Assembly: GCA_014385265.1 (NCBI GenBank)
Contig: JACRTJ010000025.1
Location: 1 to 64,000, forward strand
Length of the DNA stretch: 64,000 nt
Reading direction: 5' to 3'
DNA from: Enterocloster hominis (ex Liu et al. 2021)
GTDB taxonomy: Bacteria; Bacillota; Clostridia; Lachnospirales; Lachnospiraceae
Position 1 is the stretch's first letter; each line of letters starts with the position of its first letter. Positions 42,072 to 50,965 of the stretch are shown piece by piece. The position numbers and the translations under genes were made by a program. The notes below the pieces were generated by a model that did not search any database, was not told where the DNA came from, and saw only the letters and a list, made by a program, of their open reading frames with translations.

Positions 42072-43142
42072 ATGAAACAGCATACAGTTATAAAAAACAG
42101 CTTGATCACGGCGGGGATCCTGGGGGCGGCCACCGGCTTCTGCTTTCTGATCCAGGAGGCGGCGGAATCCGACACCCATGTGCCCCTTCTGTTCGTCCTG
42201 GCGGTGCTTTTTATTTCCAGGTTCACAGACGGATATATTTATGGGATCGTGGCGTCCATGATCGCGGTGGTGGGCGTCAATTATGTGTTCACCTATCCGT
42301 ATTTTGCCATTGATTTTACCATAACCGGATACCCGGTGACATTCATTGCCATGCTGGCTGTGGCGTGCAGCGTCAGTGCTCTGACGACCCAGATCAAAAA
42401 GCAGGAGCAGATCCGCCTGGAGGCAGAAAAGGAAAAGATGCGGGGGAACCTTTTAAGGGCCGTATCCCACGACATACGGACGCCCCTGACCTCCATCATG
42501 GGGGCCGCGTCTGTGGTCCTGGAAAATTACGGGGAGCTGTCTGACGAAAAGCGGATGGACTTTTTAAAGGACATCCGGGAGGAGTCCCAGTGGCTCATCC
42601 AGATCGTGGAAAACCTCCTTTCCATCACCCGGATCGGCGATAACGGCGGCAGCGCCAGCATCGATAAGCAGGAGGAGATGGTGGAGGAGATCGTGGGCAG
42701 CGCGGTGCTGAAATTCCGGAAGCGTTATCCGGATGTGGAGGTGGCCGTCCGGCTCCCGGAGGATCCCCTGCTGGTGCCCATGGACGGCATCCTCATCGAG
42801 CAGGTGCTGGTGAACCTGATGGAGAATTCCGTCCTCCATGGAAAACATACCTCAAAAGTGGAGGTCTCCGCAGAAGAAGAGAAGGACCGGGTGGTCTTTT
42901 ATGTGGATGACGACGGGGCAGGGATCCGTCCATCGGCCCTTCCGAAGCTGTTTGAGGGCACCTTCCGCCAGGGAGATGAGGAGAGCTGCGATTCCAGACG
43001 GAATATGGGCATCGGCCTTTCGGTGTGCATGAGCATCATCCGGGCCCACCAGGGAGATATGAAGGCAGAAAACAGGAAAGAGGGAGGAGCCAGGCTGAGC
43101 TTCTGGCTTCCCATGGAAAGAGGTACAGATCAGTGGAGATAA
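42072..43142 (+). CDS. Sensor histidine kinase, KdpD C-terminal type (DUF4118)
   Basis: 356-aa membrane kinase. Residues 1-105 hold three or four membrane helices of the DUF4118 domain found in KdpD. HisKA has AVSHDIRTPLTSIMG near 131-145, and HATPase_c has the NLMENSVLHG N-box, a GAGI segment and GIGLSVC. The N-terminal KdpD and USP domains (about 400 aa, which sense K+/c-di-AMP in full-length KdpD) are missing. GGAG at 42062 fits the ATG at 42072 better than the one at 42060. No kdpFABC genes are in the window. Confidence 0.88.
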   Translation: MKQHTVIKNSLITAGILGAATGFCFLIQEAAESDTHVPLLFVLAVLFISRFTDGYIYGIVASMIAVVGVNYVFTYPYFAIDFTITGYPVTFIAMLAVACSVSALTTQIKKQEQIRLEAEKEKMRGNLLRAVSHDIRTPLTSIMGAASVVLENYGELSDEKRMDFLKDIREESQWLIQIVENLLSITRIGDNGGSASIDKQEEMVEEIVGSAVLKFRKRYPDVEVAVRLPEDPLLVPMDGILIEQVLVNLMENSVLHGKHTSKVEVSAEEEKDRVVFYVDDDGAGIRPSALPKLFEGTFRQGDEESCDSRRNMGIGLSVCMSIIRAHQGDMKAENRKEGGARLSFWLPMERGTDQWR

Positions 43143-43840
43143 AAGACAGGATTTTAGTGGTAGAAGACGACAAGAGGATCAGCAGCTTTTTTAAGACTGT
43201 TCTGGAATCCAACCGTTATGACGTGATCATGGCGTCCACCGGCTCGGAGGCGTACAGCCTGATCACATCCCAGTGCCCGGATCTGGTGATCCTGGACCTG
43301 GGACTGCCGGATATGGACGGTATGAACATCCTGCGGAGCGTCCGGGAGTGGTCCTCCATGCCGGTGATCGTGGTTTCCGCCAGGACCCATGAGAAGGACA
43401 AGGTGGAGGCCCTGGATCTGGGAGCTGACGATTATATCACCAAGCCCTTCGGAACGTCGGAGCTTCTGGCCCGCATCCGCACGGCCATCCGCCATTCCCG
43501 GGCGGCCTTTTTAAACCAGGGCGGCGCGCCCACGGGCACCTTCGTATCCGGCGGACTCACCATCGACTATGATAAGCACCGGGTATTTGTGGACGGGACC
43601 GATGCGGGACTGACCCAGAACGAGTATAAGATCGTCAGCCTTCTGGGGAAATATGCCGGGAAGGTGATGACCTATGATTCCATCATCAAGGAGATCTGGG
43701 GGCCCAACATGAAAAACGACAACCGGATCCTTCGGGTCAACATGGCCAATATCCGCCGGAAGATCGAAAAAAATCCTGCGGAGCCCCAGTATATTTTCAC
43801 GGAGGTGGGCGTGGGCTACCGGATCGTGGAGCCGGATTAA
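43133..43840 (+). CDS. Response regulator, KdpE-like (OmpR family)
   Basis: 235-aa OmpR-type regulator. The receiver domain has acidic VVEDD near 8-12, phospho-acceptor Asp in LVILDLGLPDMDG, a Ser/Thr in VVSAR and Lys in ITKPFG. The winged-helix DNA-binding domain covers about 133-232. The start is probably the GTG at 43133, with AGAGG nine bases upstream, which overlaps the kinase gene by 10 nt. Resemblance to KdpE plus the DUF4118 kinase suggests potassium or turgor control, but the target genes are not in view. Confidence 0.88.
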   Translation: MEIKDRILVVEDDKRISSFFKTVLESNRYDVIMASTGSEAYSLITSQCPDLVILDLGLPDMDGMNILRSVREWSSMPVIVVSARTHEKDKVEALDLGADDYITKPFGTSELLARIRTAIRHSRAAFLNQGGAPTGTFVSGGLTIDYDKHRVFVDGTDAGLTQNEYKIVSLLGKYAGKVMTYDSIIKEIWGPNMKNDNRILRVNMANIRRKIEKNPAEPQYIFTEVGVGYRIVEPD

Positions 43841-44646
43841 GGGGCGGCCAGGGCATCGATGGAACGGAAGGTATAGCCCATTTCCTCCCAGCTGGTCAGA
43901 AGCTCGTCAAGGATGGCGGCGTTGGTGGAGGAGGTACTGTGGAGAAGGACAATGGCTCCTGGGTGGATACGGCCCAGGAGCTTTTTAAATGCCTCTTCTT
44001 TTGAAGGCTGCCTATCCTGGTACCAGTCCACGTAGGCCAGGCTCCAGAAGAAGGTGTGGTAGCCCAGGTCCTTTGCCATCTGAAGGTTTTCCACGCTGTA
44101 TTTTCCCTGGGGCGGCCGGTAGTATTTTGGCATGGCCTGGCCGGTGATCTCCTGGAATTTTTCCTCCAGGCTGGTGAGCTCCTTCTGAAAGTCTTCCTTT
44201 GAAGCAATCTTTGACATGTCCGGGTGGTGATAGGTGTGGTTGGCTACGATGTGGCCTTCGGAGATCATGCGCTTCACCAGGTCCGGGCTGGTCTCCAGGT
44301 AGTTTCCCACCACAAAAAAGGCTGCCGGGACCCGGTGCTTTTTCAGGGCGTCCAGGATCGCCGGAGTATTGCCGTTTTCATAACCGGCGTCAAAGGTGAG
44401 ATAGAGGACCTTTTCATCGGTCATCTGGGCATAGGAGGCGTTGTACTGCATAAGCTCGTCGGCGGTGGCATTGGCTGTCGGCGGCTTGCCTTCAGCCTGG
44501 AAGCTCAGGCCCCAGTTCCCGTCGGCATTGGCAGCCGCAGGGGCGGCCGGCCCGCACCTTTGTTCTTTTACAGAAGCGGCCAGGGATCCGGCTCCAAAGG
44601 AGAAGCAGAATAAAAGGAGAACAGAGATCATTTTTTTGAAATTCAT
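43837..44646 (-). CDS. Polysaccharide deacetylase, PdaA-like
   Basis: 269-aa exported deacetylase. Signal peptide MNFKKMISVLLLFCFSFGAG. The NodB domain contains YLTFDAGYENGNT (catalytic Asp and metal Asp, near 81-93), NHTYHHPDM (metal His pair), YYRPPQGKYS and VLLHSTSS. This set matches PdaA, which makes muramic delta-lactam in spore cortex. A cortex role fits the organism type but is not shown. It is tail-to-tail with the response regulator, their stops overlapping by four bases. Confidence 0.88.
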   Translation of the reverse strand: MNFKKMISVLLLFCFSFGAGSLAASVKEQRCGPAAPAAANADGNWGLSFQAEGKPPTANATADELMQYNASYAQMTDEKVLYLTFDAGYENGNTPAILDALKKHRVPAAFFVVGNYLETSPDLVKRMISEGHIVANHTYHHPDMSKIASKEDFQKELTSLEEKFQEITGQAMPKYYRPPQGKYSVENLQMAKDLGYHTFFWSLAYVDWYQDRQPSKEEAFKKLLGRIHPGAIVLLHSTSSTNAAILDELLTSWEEMGYTFRSIDALAAP

Positions 44647-44774
44647 GAAAGTATCTCCATCCTATACAGATCTTTCTAGGAGCATATGACGGGGAGTGCT
44701 GGGAAATGCCGGGAAACCAGTGGAAACGGACGGAAAAATGTGGTAAGATAAGCGGGCAGAAAGGATGAGAATAT

Positions 44775-45413
44775 ATGAAGATACGGATTCGGAGACTTCT
44801 TGTGCCGGTGTTCTGGCTGCTGGCTGTGGCCTGCCTGATCGAGCTTCCCCTGGGGCAGACCATGATTTTTGGAGAGGATGTGATCCTCTGGGACACACTT
44901 TTCAGGGCTGTGGCGGCTTCCCCGGTGCTGATCCATTTTTACAGGGAGGACGCGGTGTTCAGAGGAAAGGAACGCTGGGGATGGAAGGAGGCTGCCCTTT
45001 GGGCGGCAGCGGGCTTTGGCCTTTCTCTTCTGGGGACCCTGGCAGTCCAGGTCCTTTCGCGGGCCGGTCTCCAGGCGGATATGTCCATGGTGGAGGAAAA
45101 CCTGCTGTCGGGTCCGCTGTGGCTGGAGCTTACGGTGCTCCTGGCGGCTTCTCCGTTTCTGGAGGAGATCTTTTTCCGGGGGATCTTATTCCAGCGGCTG
45201 AAGGAGCTGATGTCTGTGAAGGCGGCGGCAGTGGTTTCTGCCCTGGTATTCGGCCTGTACCATGGGACTCTCACCCAGGGGATCTATGGATTTTTCATGG
45301 GACTGGCGCTGGTCTGGGCCATGGAAAGGACCCAGACGGTGAAAGCGCCGGTGGTGGTCCACATGGCTGCCAATCTGGCGGGACTTCTGGCGGCAGCCGT
45401 AAATCTGCCATAA
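44775..45413 (+). CDS. CPBP family intramembrane protease
   Basis: 212-aa integral membrane protein with about five helices and the CPBP (Abi/Rce1) motifs: LEEIFFRGILF near 136-146 (Glu-Glu and Arg), FGLYHG near 160 and HMAANLAG near 196. Such proteins are intramembrane glutamic proteases, sometimes tied to peptide self-immunity; no peptide gene is adjacent. AAAGGATGAG precedes the ATG. Confidence 0.88.
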   Translation: MKIRIRRLLVPVFWLLAVACLIELPLGQTMIFGEDVILWDTLFRAVAASPVLIHFYREDAVFRGKERWGWKEAALWAAAGFGLSLLGTLAVQVLSRAGLQADMSMVEENLLSGPLWLELTVLLAASPFLEEIFFRGILFQRLKELMSVKAAAVVSALVFGLYHGTLTQGIYGFFMGLALVWAMERTQTVKAPVVVHMAANLAGLLAAAVNLP

Positions 45414-45463
45414 AGTCGTAAGAGAAACGTAAATATATCATAATCATAACGTAATGAGGCAAT

Positions 45464-45549
45464 GGTATAATATCATAGACATTATACCATTGCGCATCTG
45501 GTTTCTGCGTTTATCGCAGAGATCCAGGCGCTTCATTCCCCCGGAGGGG
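45464..45549. repeat. Structured three-hairpin repeat, copy 2
   Basis: Second copy of the element at 6729-6819. Hairpin one is GGTATAATATC-ATA-GACATTATACC (45464-45488, one mismatch). Hairpin two (45492-45531) keeps GCGC, the AT bulge, CTGG/CCAG and the bulged T, but its core is TTTCTGCG/CGCAGAGA. Relative to copy 1 this means T-A to C-G, C-G to T-A and T-A to T-G, all still paired. Hairpin three is CCCC-CGGA-GGGG (45538-45549). It ends 36 nt before the DUF5722 gene and after a CPBP gene, so it could be that gene's leader. Confidence 0.75.
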
Positions 45550-45585
45550 ATAATCAGCAGCATAAAGACAGGAAGGAAATGCGAC

Positions 45586-47298
45586 ATGAAAAAGAAAAAT
45601 CTGATCAAAGGCGGCGCAGCAGGGCTCCTCACGCTCCTTTTGACGGCGGCTATGGGCTGCTTTGCCAGCTTTGCATATGACAGCGCGTCCTTAAAGACGT
45701 GTACAGTGGAGAACCGGAATACGGTGGTGATCACCGGAACGGCTGAAAAAGACGTGCCCCAGGAGACGGTCCCAGAGACCTTAGAGGACGGGACCGTGGT
45801 GCCTCCGGAGACGGAGGTTCCCGACGACGGCTATTATTATCTGTTTGAGCTGCAGCCCTATGAAACAGGGATCGGATCCCGGACGGACTATGCGGCCTGG
45901 TGCGATAAAACGGAAAAGCTGAAATTCAGCCTTCCTTTTTCCGGCGGAGACTCAGATCCCAGGCTGTATTCCCGGTTTGTGGTGGCCCTTAAGATCGGGG
46001 ATACCTACCAGGCCATCAGCGCTCCCATTTATGTGACCAATCCCGGCGACGTGGCTTCCTTTACCGAGGAGTATCCGGAGGCCATGAGCAAAAAGGGGCT
46101 TCTGATCGAGCTGGATATGCTGGGAGACGCCATGGAGCTGGGCGTAAAGCACACCACCATCAATATCCCCTACCACCACATCATCGGAGGGAACCTGAAA
46201 TACCGCTATAACGGAAAGGACTATTATTTCAATGAGGAACTGATCGCCAGCTACGATAAGATGATCAGCTCCTTCTCCAATAAAGGGATCATCGTCACGG
46301 CCATCCTCTTAAACGGCTGGAACGACGCCCACCCAGAGCTCCACGAGGCCGGCCTGGCAAAGAGCAGCAGCGCCTTTTACTACGGCTTCAACGTGTCCAC
46401 GCCGGAGGGCTATGAGACCACCAGGGCCTTATTCTCCTTTATGGCAGAGCGGTATTCCGGTGCGGATTATAAGCATGGCCGGGTGTCCAACTGGATCGTG
46501 GGAAATGAGGTAAACAACAATAAAAACTGGAACTACGTGGGGCCCATGGATCTGGCGTCCTACACGAAGCTTTATGAAAAGAACTTCCGTGTGGCGTATA
46601 CGGCCATCAAGAGCCGCAGTAAGAATGCCCGCGTGTTCTTCTCCACGGACTATGAGTGGAAAAAACAGAATACGAACCTCCAGTATGCGGCCAAGGATTT
46701 CATCGACCTTTTCAACGCCGGGATCAGCGCTGAGGGAAATATTGAATGGGGCCTGGCCTACCACCCGTATCCGTATCCTATGACGGAGCCGGAATTCTGG
46801 GACGACGACCAGACAGGAATGGTAAACGAGACCTTCGAGTCCCCGGTGGTCAATTTTAAGAACCTCCATGTTCTGACGGATTATTTCCAGCAGGCCCATA
46901 TGCGGACGGCCGGAGGGCAGGTGCGCCATATCATCCTTTCCGAGGAGGGCTTCACCTCTGACAGCATTTCCAGGGGAAAGGTATACGATATCCAGGCGGC
47001 GGCCTTTGCCTATGCCTACTATCTGGTGGACAATAACCCCTATATCGACGCCTTTATATTAAACCGTCAGGTGGACGCCATCACGGAGGTGGAGACCTCC
47101 TGTGCCTTCGGGCTCTGGACCGTGGATATGTCCAGGCCGGATAAGGTGATCGCCGTAATGCCGAAGAATATCTACCAGGTATTTAAACATATCGATACAA
47201 GGAAATCCCTGCGGTATTCGGAGTTTGCAAAGTCCATTGTGGGAATTTCCGACTGGAGCGAGGTGATCCCTGGATTTGATCCGGAAAAGTACCAATAA
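45586..47298 (+). CDS. Secreted DUF5722 protein, glycoside-hydrolase-like
   Basis: 570-aa exported protein of the DUF5722 family. A signal peptide (residues 1-28, ending near FASFAYD) is followed by a beta-rich region to about 150 and a TIM-barrel-like domain: INIPYHHIIGGN near 190, VTAILLNGWNDAH near 238, NWIVGNEVNNNKNWNYVG near 303-320 with Asn-Glu in a GH-A-type position, and SEEGFTSDS near 453 with a second Glu. These two Glu suggest a retaining glycosidase; the substrate is unknown. The chosen ATG follows GGAAGGA. The upstream part of the open frame is repeat copy 2. Confidence 0.82.
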   Translation: MKKKNLIKGGAAGLLTLLLTAAMGCFASFAYDSASLKTCTVENRNTVVITGTAEKDVPQETVPETLEDGTVVPPETEVPDDGYYYLFELQPYETGIGSRTDYAAWCDKTEKLKFSLPFSGGDSDPRLYSRFVVALKIGDTYQAISAPIYVTNPGDVASFTEEYPEAMSKKGLLIELDMLGDAMELGVKHTTINIPYHHIIGGNLKYRYNGKDYYFNEELIASYDKMISSFSNKGIIVTAILLNGWNDAHPELHEAGLAKSSSAFYYGFNVSTPEGYETTRALFSFMAERYSGADYKHGRVSNWIVGNEVNNNKNWNYVGPMDLASYTKLYEKNFRVAYTAIKSRSKNARVFFSTDYEWKKQNTNLQYAAKDFIDLFNAGISAEGNIEWGLAYHPYPYPMTEPEFWDDDQTGMVNETFESPVVNFKNLHVLTDYFQQAHMRTAGGQVRHIILSEEGFTSDSISRGKVYDIQAAAFAYAYYLVDNNPYIDAFILNRQVDAITEVETSCAFGLWTVDMSRPDKVIAVMPKNIYQVFKHIDTRKSLRYSEFAKSIVGISDWSEVIPGFDPEKYQ

Positions 47299-47364
47299 AC
47301 AATACCAATAAACGGAAAAATATTTTTGGGAAATTGTAGAAAACGTGGAAATTCGGCCGGTTTA

Positions 47365-47393
47365 TTGACAAATTTCCGGCAGTAGCCTATAAT
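47365..47393 (+). promoter_or_regulatory. Perfect consensus promoter of the DUF6465 gene
   Basis: TTGACA (47365-47370), 17 bases, TATAAT (47388-47393): both hexamers exact. Transcription would begin near 47400, about 90 nt upstream of the gene. Strong constitutive expression is expected. Confidence 0.85.
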
Positions 47394-47488
47394 CGGAGCT
47401 TGAAATAAGCCGATCGCTGACAGCATTTAACTAGAAAGACGACAGCTTGGTATAAGTCAGATGGCGTATGATTATAGGAGGATGGATC

Positions 47489-47896
47489 ATGGCAAGAAAA
47501 ACGAATGCTGCTGTGAAAGAGGCAACTGCAAAAACAACGGCCGCAAAGGCTGCGGCTGTGAAAGAAACAACGGTAAAAGAGGTTCCGGCGACGGCTTCCG
47601 AAGGCAAGTCCGCAGAGCCGGCTAAGGAAGCTAAGAAGGCTCCCGCCAGAAAGACGGCTGCCAGAAAAGCTCCGGCTGCAAAGCCTGTGGAGGTAAAGAG
47701 CAGCGTTTACGTACAGTTTGCAGGAAAGGAATTTTCTGAGAGCAGCCTGACAGAGGCTGTGAAGGAAGCGTATACGGCTCTTGGAAACAGGGCGGAGGAT
47801 ATCCGGACCATTGATATTTATGTAAAGCCGGAGGAGAGTGTCGCTTACTATACAGTAAACGGCCAGGGCTCCGATGAATTTAAGATCGAGCTGTAA
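47489..47896 (+). CDS. DUF6465 protein with histone-H1-like tail
   Basis: 135-aa protein. Residues 1-70 are low-complexity Ala/Lys/Thr/Pro (KEATAKTTAAKAAAVKET, KKAPARKTAARKAPAAK), like bacterial histone-H1-type nucleoid proteins. Residues 71-135 form the compact DUF6465 domain (VYVQFAGKEFSESSLTEAV, DIYVKPEESVAYYTVNG). Function is unknown; binding of nucleic acid through the basic tail is inferred. AGGAGG precedes the ATG at 47489. A perfect promoter and a strong terminator indicate an abundant, independently expressed protein. Confidence 0.85.
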   Translation: MARKTNAAVKEATAKTTAAKAAAVKETTVKEVPATASEGKSAEPAKEAKKAPARKTAARKAPAAKPVEVKSSVYVQFAGKEFSESSLTEAVKEAYTALGNRAEDIRTIDIYVKPEESVAYYTVNGQGSDEFKIEL

Positions 47897-47912
47897 AAAC
47901 GGCGGATGGGAA

Positions 47913-47941
47913 GGCACTGGTTTTAAAGCCAGTGCCTTTTT
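47913..47941 (+). terminator. Terminator of the DUF6465 gene
   Basis: GGCACTGG (47913-47920), loop TTTTAAAG, CCAGTGCC (47929-47936), then five T. The stop codon of the opposing gene lies in the loop. Confidence 0.88.
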
Positions 47942-48492
47942 AAGATCCGGATCCTCCGGCAGAAAAGCCAGAGCCACAGTCCGGCAAATACAGTAAGAAA
48001 AAATTCCAGGGCGCTGGAGATCATGAAGCCGGAAAGGACCAGGAGGGCGGCGGTGGCGGCGATGGCAAAGCCCAGAAGGCCCGTACACAGGGAAAAATGG
48101 CCGGGATACTGGAAATACAGCTTCAGATCCAGGCTGGTGATGGCCAGATAAAAAAGCACTGTGGCCAAAAAGGCCAGGGCCACATGGACAGAGGCCAGGA
48201 GCTTCATTTTTCCAGGTCTGTAAGGAATGAAAACGGAAACCAGCAGGAGAAGGAGCGCCAGGTCTGTCAGAGCCGCTTCCCGCTTCGAAGCCAGGCCGGC
48301 TCCAGCCATGGAAACGGCCCGTTGGATGAGAAAGCGGAAAAAGCCTCCGGTGAGGAGGGCCCACAGGATCAGGAAAAATGAACCGGGGCTCTCGCTTCCT
48401 GCGACGGAAAAGTTTGATGTGAGCCAGTTGGAATTGCCTGCGGCCAGAGCGGCTGCGGCAGGAATGAGAAACCAGGAAAATATTGCTGCCAT
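47923..48492 (-). CDS. Six-helix membrane protein, DUF998-like
   Basis: 189-aa integral membrane protein with about six hydrophobic helices and a short basic C-terminus. The layout (a Ser-Asn-Phe-Ser loop after helix 1, a KLLASVHVALAFLATVLFYL helix) resembles DUF998-type proteins, but similarity is loose. AGGAGGAGGAAG on its strand precedes the ATG at 48492. It is convergent with the DUF6465 gene, whose terminator hairpin overlaps its last codons. Confidence 0.65.
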   Translation of the reverse strand: MAAIFSWFLIPAAAALAAGNSNWLTSNFSVAGSESPGSFFLILWALLTGGFFRFLIQRAVSMAGAGLASKREAALTDLALLLLLVSVFIPYRPGKMKLLASVHVALAFLATVLFYLAITSLDLKLYFQYPGHFSLCTGLLGFAIAATAALLVLSGFMISSALEFFLTVFAGLWLWLFCRRIRILKRHWL

Positions 48493-48539
48493 AAACTTCC
48501 TCCTCCTGTTAGGATGCGCGGAAGGCGGGAAAGGATACG

Positions 48540-50021
48540 ATGAAAAAAATGGAAAACATAAGCCTCCCGGAGGCATTTGTGGAAAAGATGAGCAGGCTCC
48601 TGGGAGACGGGGCCGGAAATTTTTTTGAGAGCTACGAAAGGGAGCGGAGCTTTGGCCTGCGGGTAAATCCTTTAAAGGCCGGAGAGCGGCTGCCAGGGCT
48701 CCTTTCGGGTCTGGAGCGGATCCCCTGGAGCCGGGAGGGATTTTATTATCCGGAGGAGCTCCGGCCGGGAAAGCACCCGCTCCATGAGGCGGGAGCCTAT
48801 TATATCCAGGAGCCCAGCGCCCAGGCGTGCGCCGAGGCCCTGGATCCCAGGCCGGGAGAACGGATCCTGGACCTCTGTGCGGCTCCAGGCGGAAAGAGTA
48901 CCCATCTGGCAGGAAAGATGGAACAGAAGGGGCTTCTGGTGTGCAATGAGATCCATCCGGCCCGGGCAAAGATCCTGTCCCAGAACATCGAGCGCATGGG
49001 GATCGGAAACGCAGTGGTCACCAATATGGAGCCTGCGGGCCTGGTCCCTGGGTTCCGGGAGTTTTTCGACGGCATCGCCGTGGACGCTCCCTGCTCCGGG
49101 GAAGGGATGTTCCGTAAGGATGAGAATGCAAGGCTGGAATGGAGCCCGGCCCAGGTAGCCGTGTGCGCGGCCCGTCAGGACCAGATCCTGGACTGTGCGG
49201 CTGCCATGGTGCGGCCCGGCGGACGGATCCTTTATTCCACCTGTACCTTTTCCCCGGAGGAAAACGAACAGACAGCGGCCCGGTTTCTGGAGCGTCACCC
49301 GGAATTCTGCCTGGAGAGGCCCCGTGCTGCCGGATTTTTTTCTGAGGGCAGGCCGGAGTGGGCGGAGTCTGTGGGCTTGAAAGAGCAGAGGGACGAGCTT
49401 AGAAAAACGGTCCGTATCTGGCCCCATGAGACCGGTGGGGAGGGCCATTTTATGGCGCTTTTTGTAAAAAACGGAGACGGGACAGGAAATGCCGGCGGAA
49501 TGGAGCCGGAACGCAGGCAGAAGGATGGAAGGAAGAAAAGGGGAGGAGAAAAGAAGGACAAAAGAGCCGGAAAGGATCAGGGAGAGCTTATGGAGGCAGC
49601 CCGCTTCCTTAAGGAGAACGTGCGGGAGCCGGACCGTCTCCTGGCTGGAAGACGGTTCCTTACCTTTGGGGACAACGTATATCTGGTCCCGGAGGAAACG
49701 CCGGAGCTTTCAAAGATCCGGGTGCTCCGTCCGGGACTCCAGGCGGGGACCCTAAAAAAAGGCCGTATGGAACCGGCCCATGCTCTGGCTCTGTTTCTTA
49801 AAAAGGAAGATGTATTCCAGTGGGCAGAGCTTGGGACGGGAGAGACTGCGGCAAAGTATCTCCGGGGTGAGGCCATAGGGGCCGGGGAGCTGGAGGCCGT
49901 TTCCGGAGGGGATTTAAAGGGCTGGGTCCTGATGACCGTGGACGGCTTTTCCCTGGGCTTTGCCAAGGCGGACCGGGGAGTCCTTAAAAATCATTATCCC
50001 AAGGGCTTAAGGAGGCCGTAG
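48540..50021 (+). CDS. RsmF-like rRNA m5C methyltransferase
   Basis: 493-aa NOL1/NSUN-type methyltransferase related to RsmF, which forms 5-methylcytosine in 16S rRNA. The SAM site is LCAAPGGKSTHLA (near 113-125). Catalytic cysteines are in DAPCSGEGMFRKDE (near 183-196) and YSTCTFSPEENEQ (near 234-246). C-terminal RsmF-type extension domains start after a Lys/Arg-rich linker at about 320-345. An AAAGGA site precedes the ATG. The 3' end overlaps the RluA-type gene on the other strand by 38 bp. Which rRNA position is modified is not determinable here. Confidence 0.9.
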   Translation: MKKMENISLPEAFVEKMSRLLGDGAGNFFESYERERSFGLRVNPLKAGERLPGLLSGLERIPWSREGFYYPEELRPGKHPLHEAGAYYIQEPSAQACAEALDPRPGERILDLCAAPGGKSTHLAGKMEQKGLLVCNEIHPARAKILSQNIERMGIGNAVVTNMEPAGLVPGFREFFDGIAVDAPCSGEGMFRKDENARLEWSPAQVAVCAARQDQILDCAAAMVRPGGRILYSTCTFSPEENEQTAARFLERHPEFCLERPRAAGFFSEGRPEWAESVGLKEQRDELRKTVRIWPHETGGEGHFMALFVKNGDGTGNAGGMEPERRQKDGRKKRGGEKKDKRAGKDQGELMEAARFLKENVREPDRLLAGRRFLTFGDNVYLVPEETPELSKIRVLRPGLQAGTLKKGRMEPAHALALFLKKEDVFQWAELGTGETAAKYLRGEAIGAGELEAVSGGDLKGWVLMTVDGFSLGFAKADRGVLKNHYPKGLRRP

Positions 50022-50958
50022 GGAGAGCTGGGGCTGTCTCAGGATGGGAAAAAGAAGGAAGCTCCTGTCCTGGAAACAGGCAGGTCATATCCTCCGGCAG
50101 CGGAGCAGAAAAGATCAGGACATCTCCCGTGAACGGATGGGGAAAGGAAAGTCTGACCGAATGCAGGGCCTGGCGGCGGATGTACCGGAAGTCGGGATTG
50201 TAGAGAAAGTCCCCGGGAAGGGGATGGCCGATATATTTCATATGGACACGGATCTGGTGGGTGCGTCCTGTCTCGAGACGGAGACGCAGGAGCGACAGAT
50301 CCGTGTTTTTATTATACAGAAGCCGTTCATACCGGGTGGCCGCGGCCTCTCCATGGTCCGGGTCCGGGATCCGCTGGATGGCCGAGCCCTCCTTCCGCCC
50401 GATGGGGACAGAGACCATTCCGCAGGCATCTGTTTTCCCGCAGACAGCGGCCAGATACTCCCGGCAGATCTCCCGGCGCTCCACCTGGCCGGAGAGAAGG
50501 GAGGAGCTGAGCCCGTTTTTTGCCACCAGGAGAAGGCCGGACGTGTCTTTATCCAGACGGTTGACTGCCCGGAACACGAAGGCTTCCTGTTTCTTTCTGA
50601 AATAGCCCGCCAGGCCGTTGGCCAGGGTATTGCCGTGGTTTCCCTGGGAGGGGTGGACGGCCATTCCAGCGGGCTTGTTTACCACCAGGAGGTGTGTATC
50701 CTCATACAGGATGTCCAGGTCCATGGGAACGGGCTCCACAGCTGCGGAGCTCCTTTTTTCCGCAACACGTACCTGGAGCTGGTTTCCGTCCTTCAGCACG
50801 CAGGTGGAAAAAACGGCGGTCCCGTCCACAAAAAAGCTGCCGGGAGTGTTTCTTAATCGGACCACCAGGCGGGAGGAATAGCCCCTGGACTTCAGGTATT
50901 CCGCCACAGTCATGCCGGCTTCATTCCCGGTGATCCCGTAAGTAAATGTATTTTCCAT
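49984..50958 (-). CDS. RluA family pseudouridine synthase
   Basis: 324-aa pseudouridine synthase. An S4-like N-terminal region covers about 1-75. The catalytic RLDKDTSGLLLVAK, with the nucleophilic Asp, is near 134-147, and RLETGRTHQIRVHMKYIGHP near 224-243 is the RluA motif II/III. The C-terminus has an extra acidic/Pro tail. No Shine-Dalgarno precedes the ATG; instead a -10 box ends seven bases before it, so a leaderless mRNA is likely. It overlaps the RsmF-like gene tail-to-tail. Confidence 0.9.
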   Translation of the reverse strand: MENTFTYGITGNEAGMTVAEYLKSRGYSSRLVVRLRNTPGSFFVDGTAVFSTCVLKDGNQLQVRVAEKRSSAAVEPVPMDLDILYEDTHLLVVNKPAGMAVHPSQGNHGNTLANGLAGYFRKKQEAFVFRAVNRLDKDTSGLLLVAKNGLSSSLLSGQVERREICREYLAAVCGKTDACGMVSVPIGRKEGSAIQRIPDPDHGEAAATRYERLLYNKNTDLSLLRLRLETGRTHQIRVHMKYIGHPLPGDFLYNPDFRYIRRQALHSVRLSFPHPFTGDVLIFSAPLPEDMTCLFPGQELPSFSHPETAPALPTASLSPWDNDF

Positions 50959-50965
50959 AGGAGGG

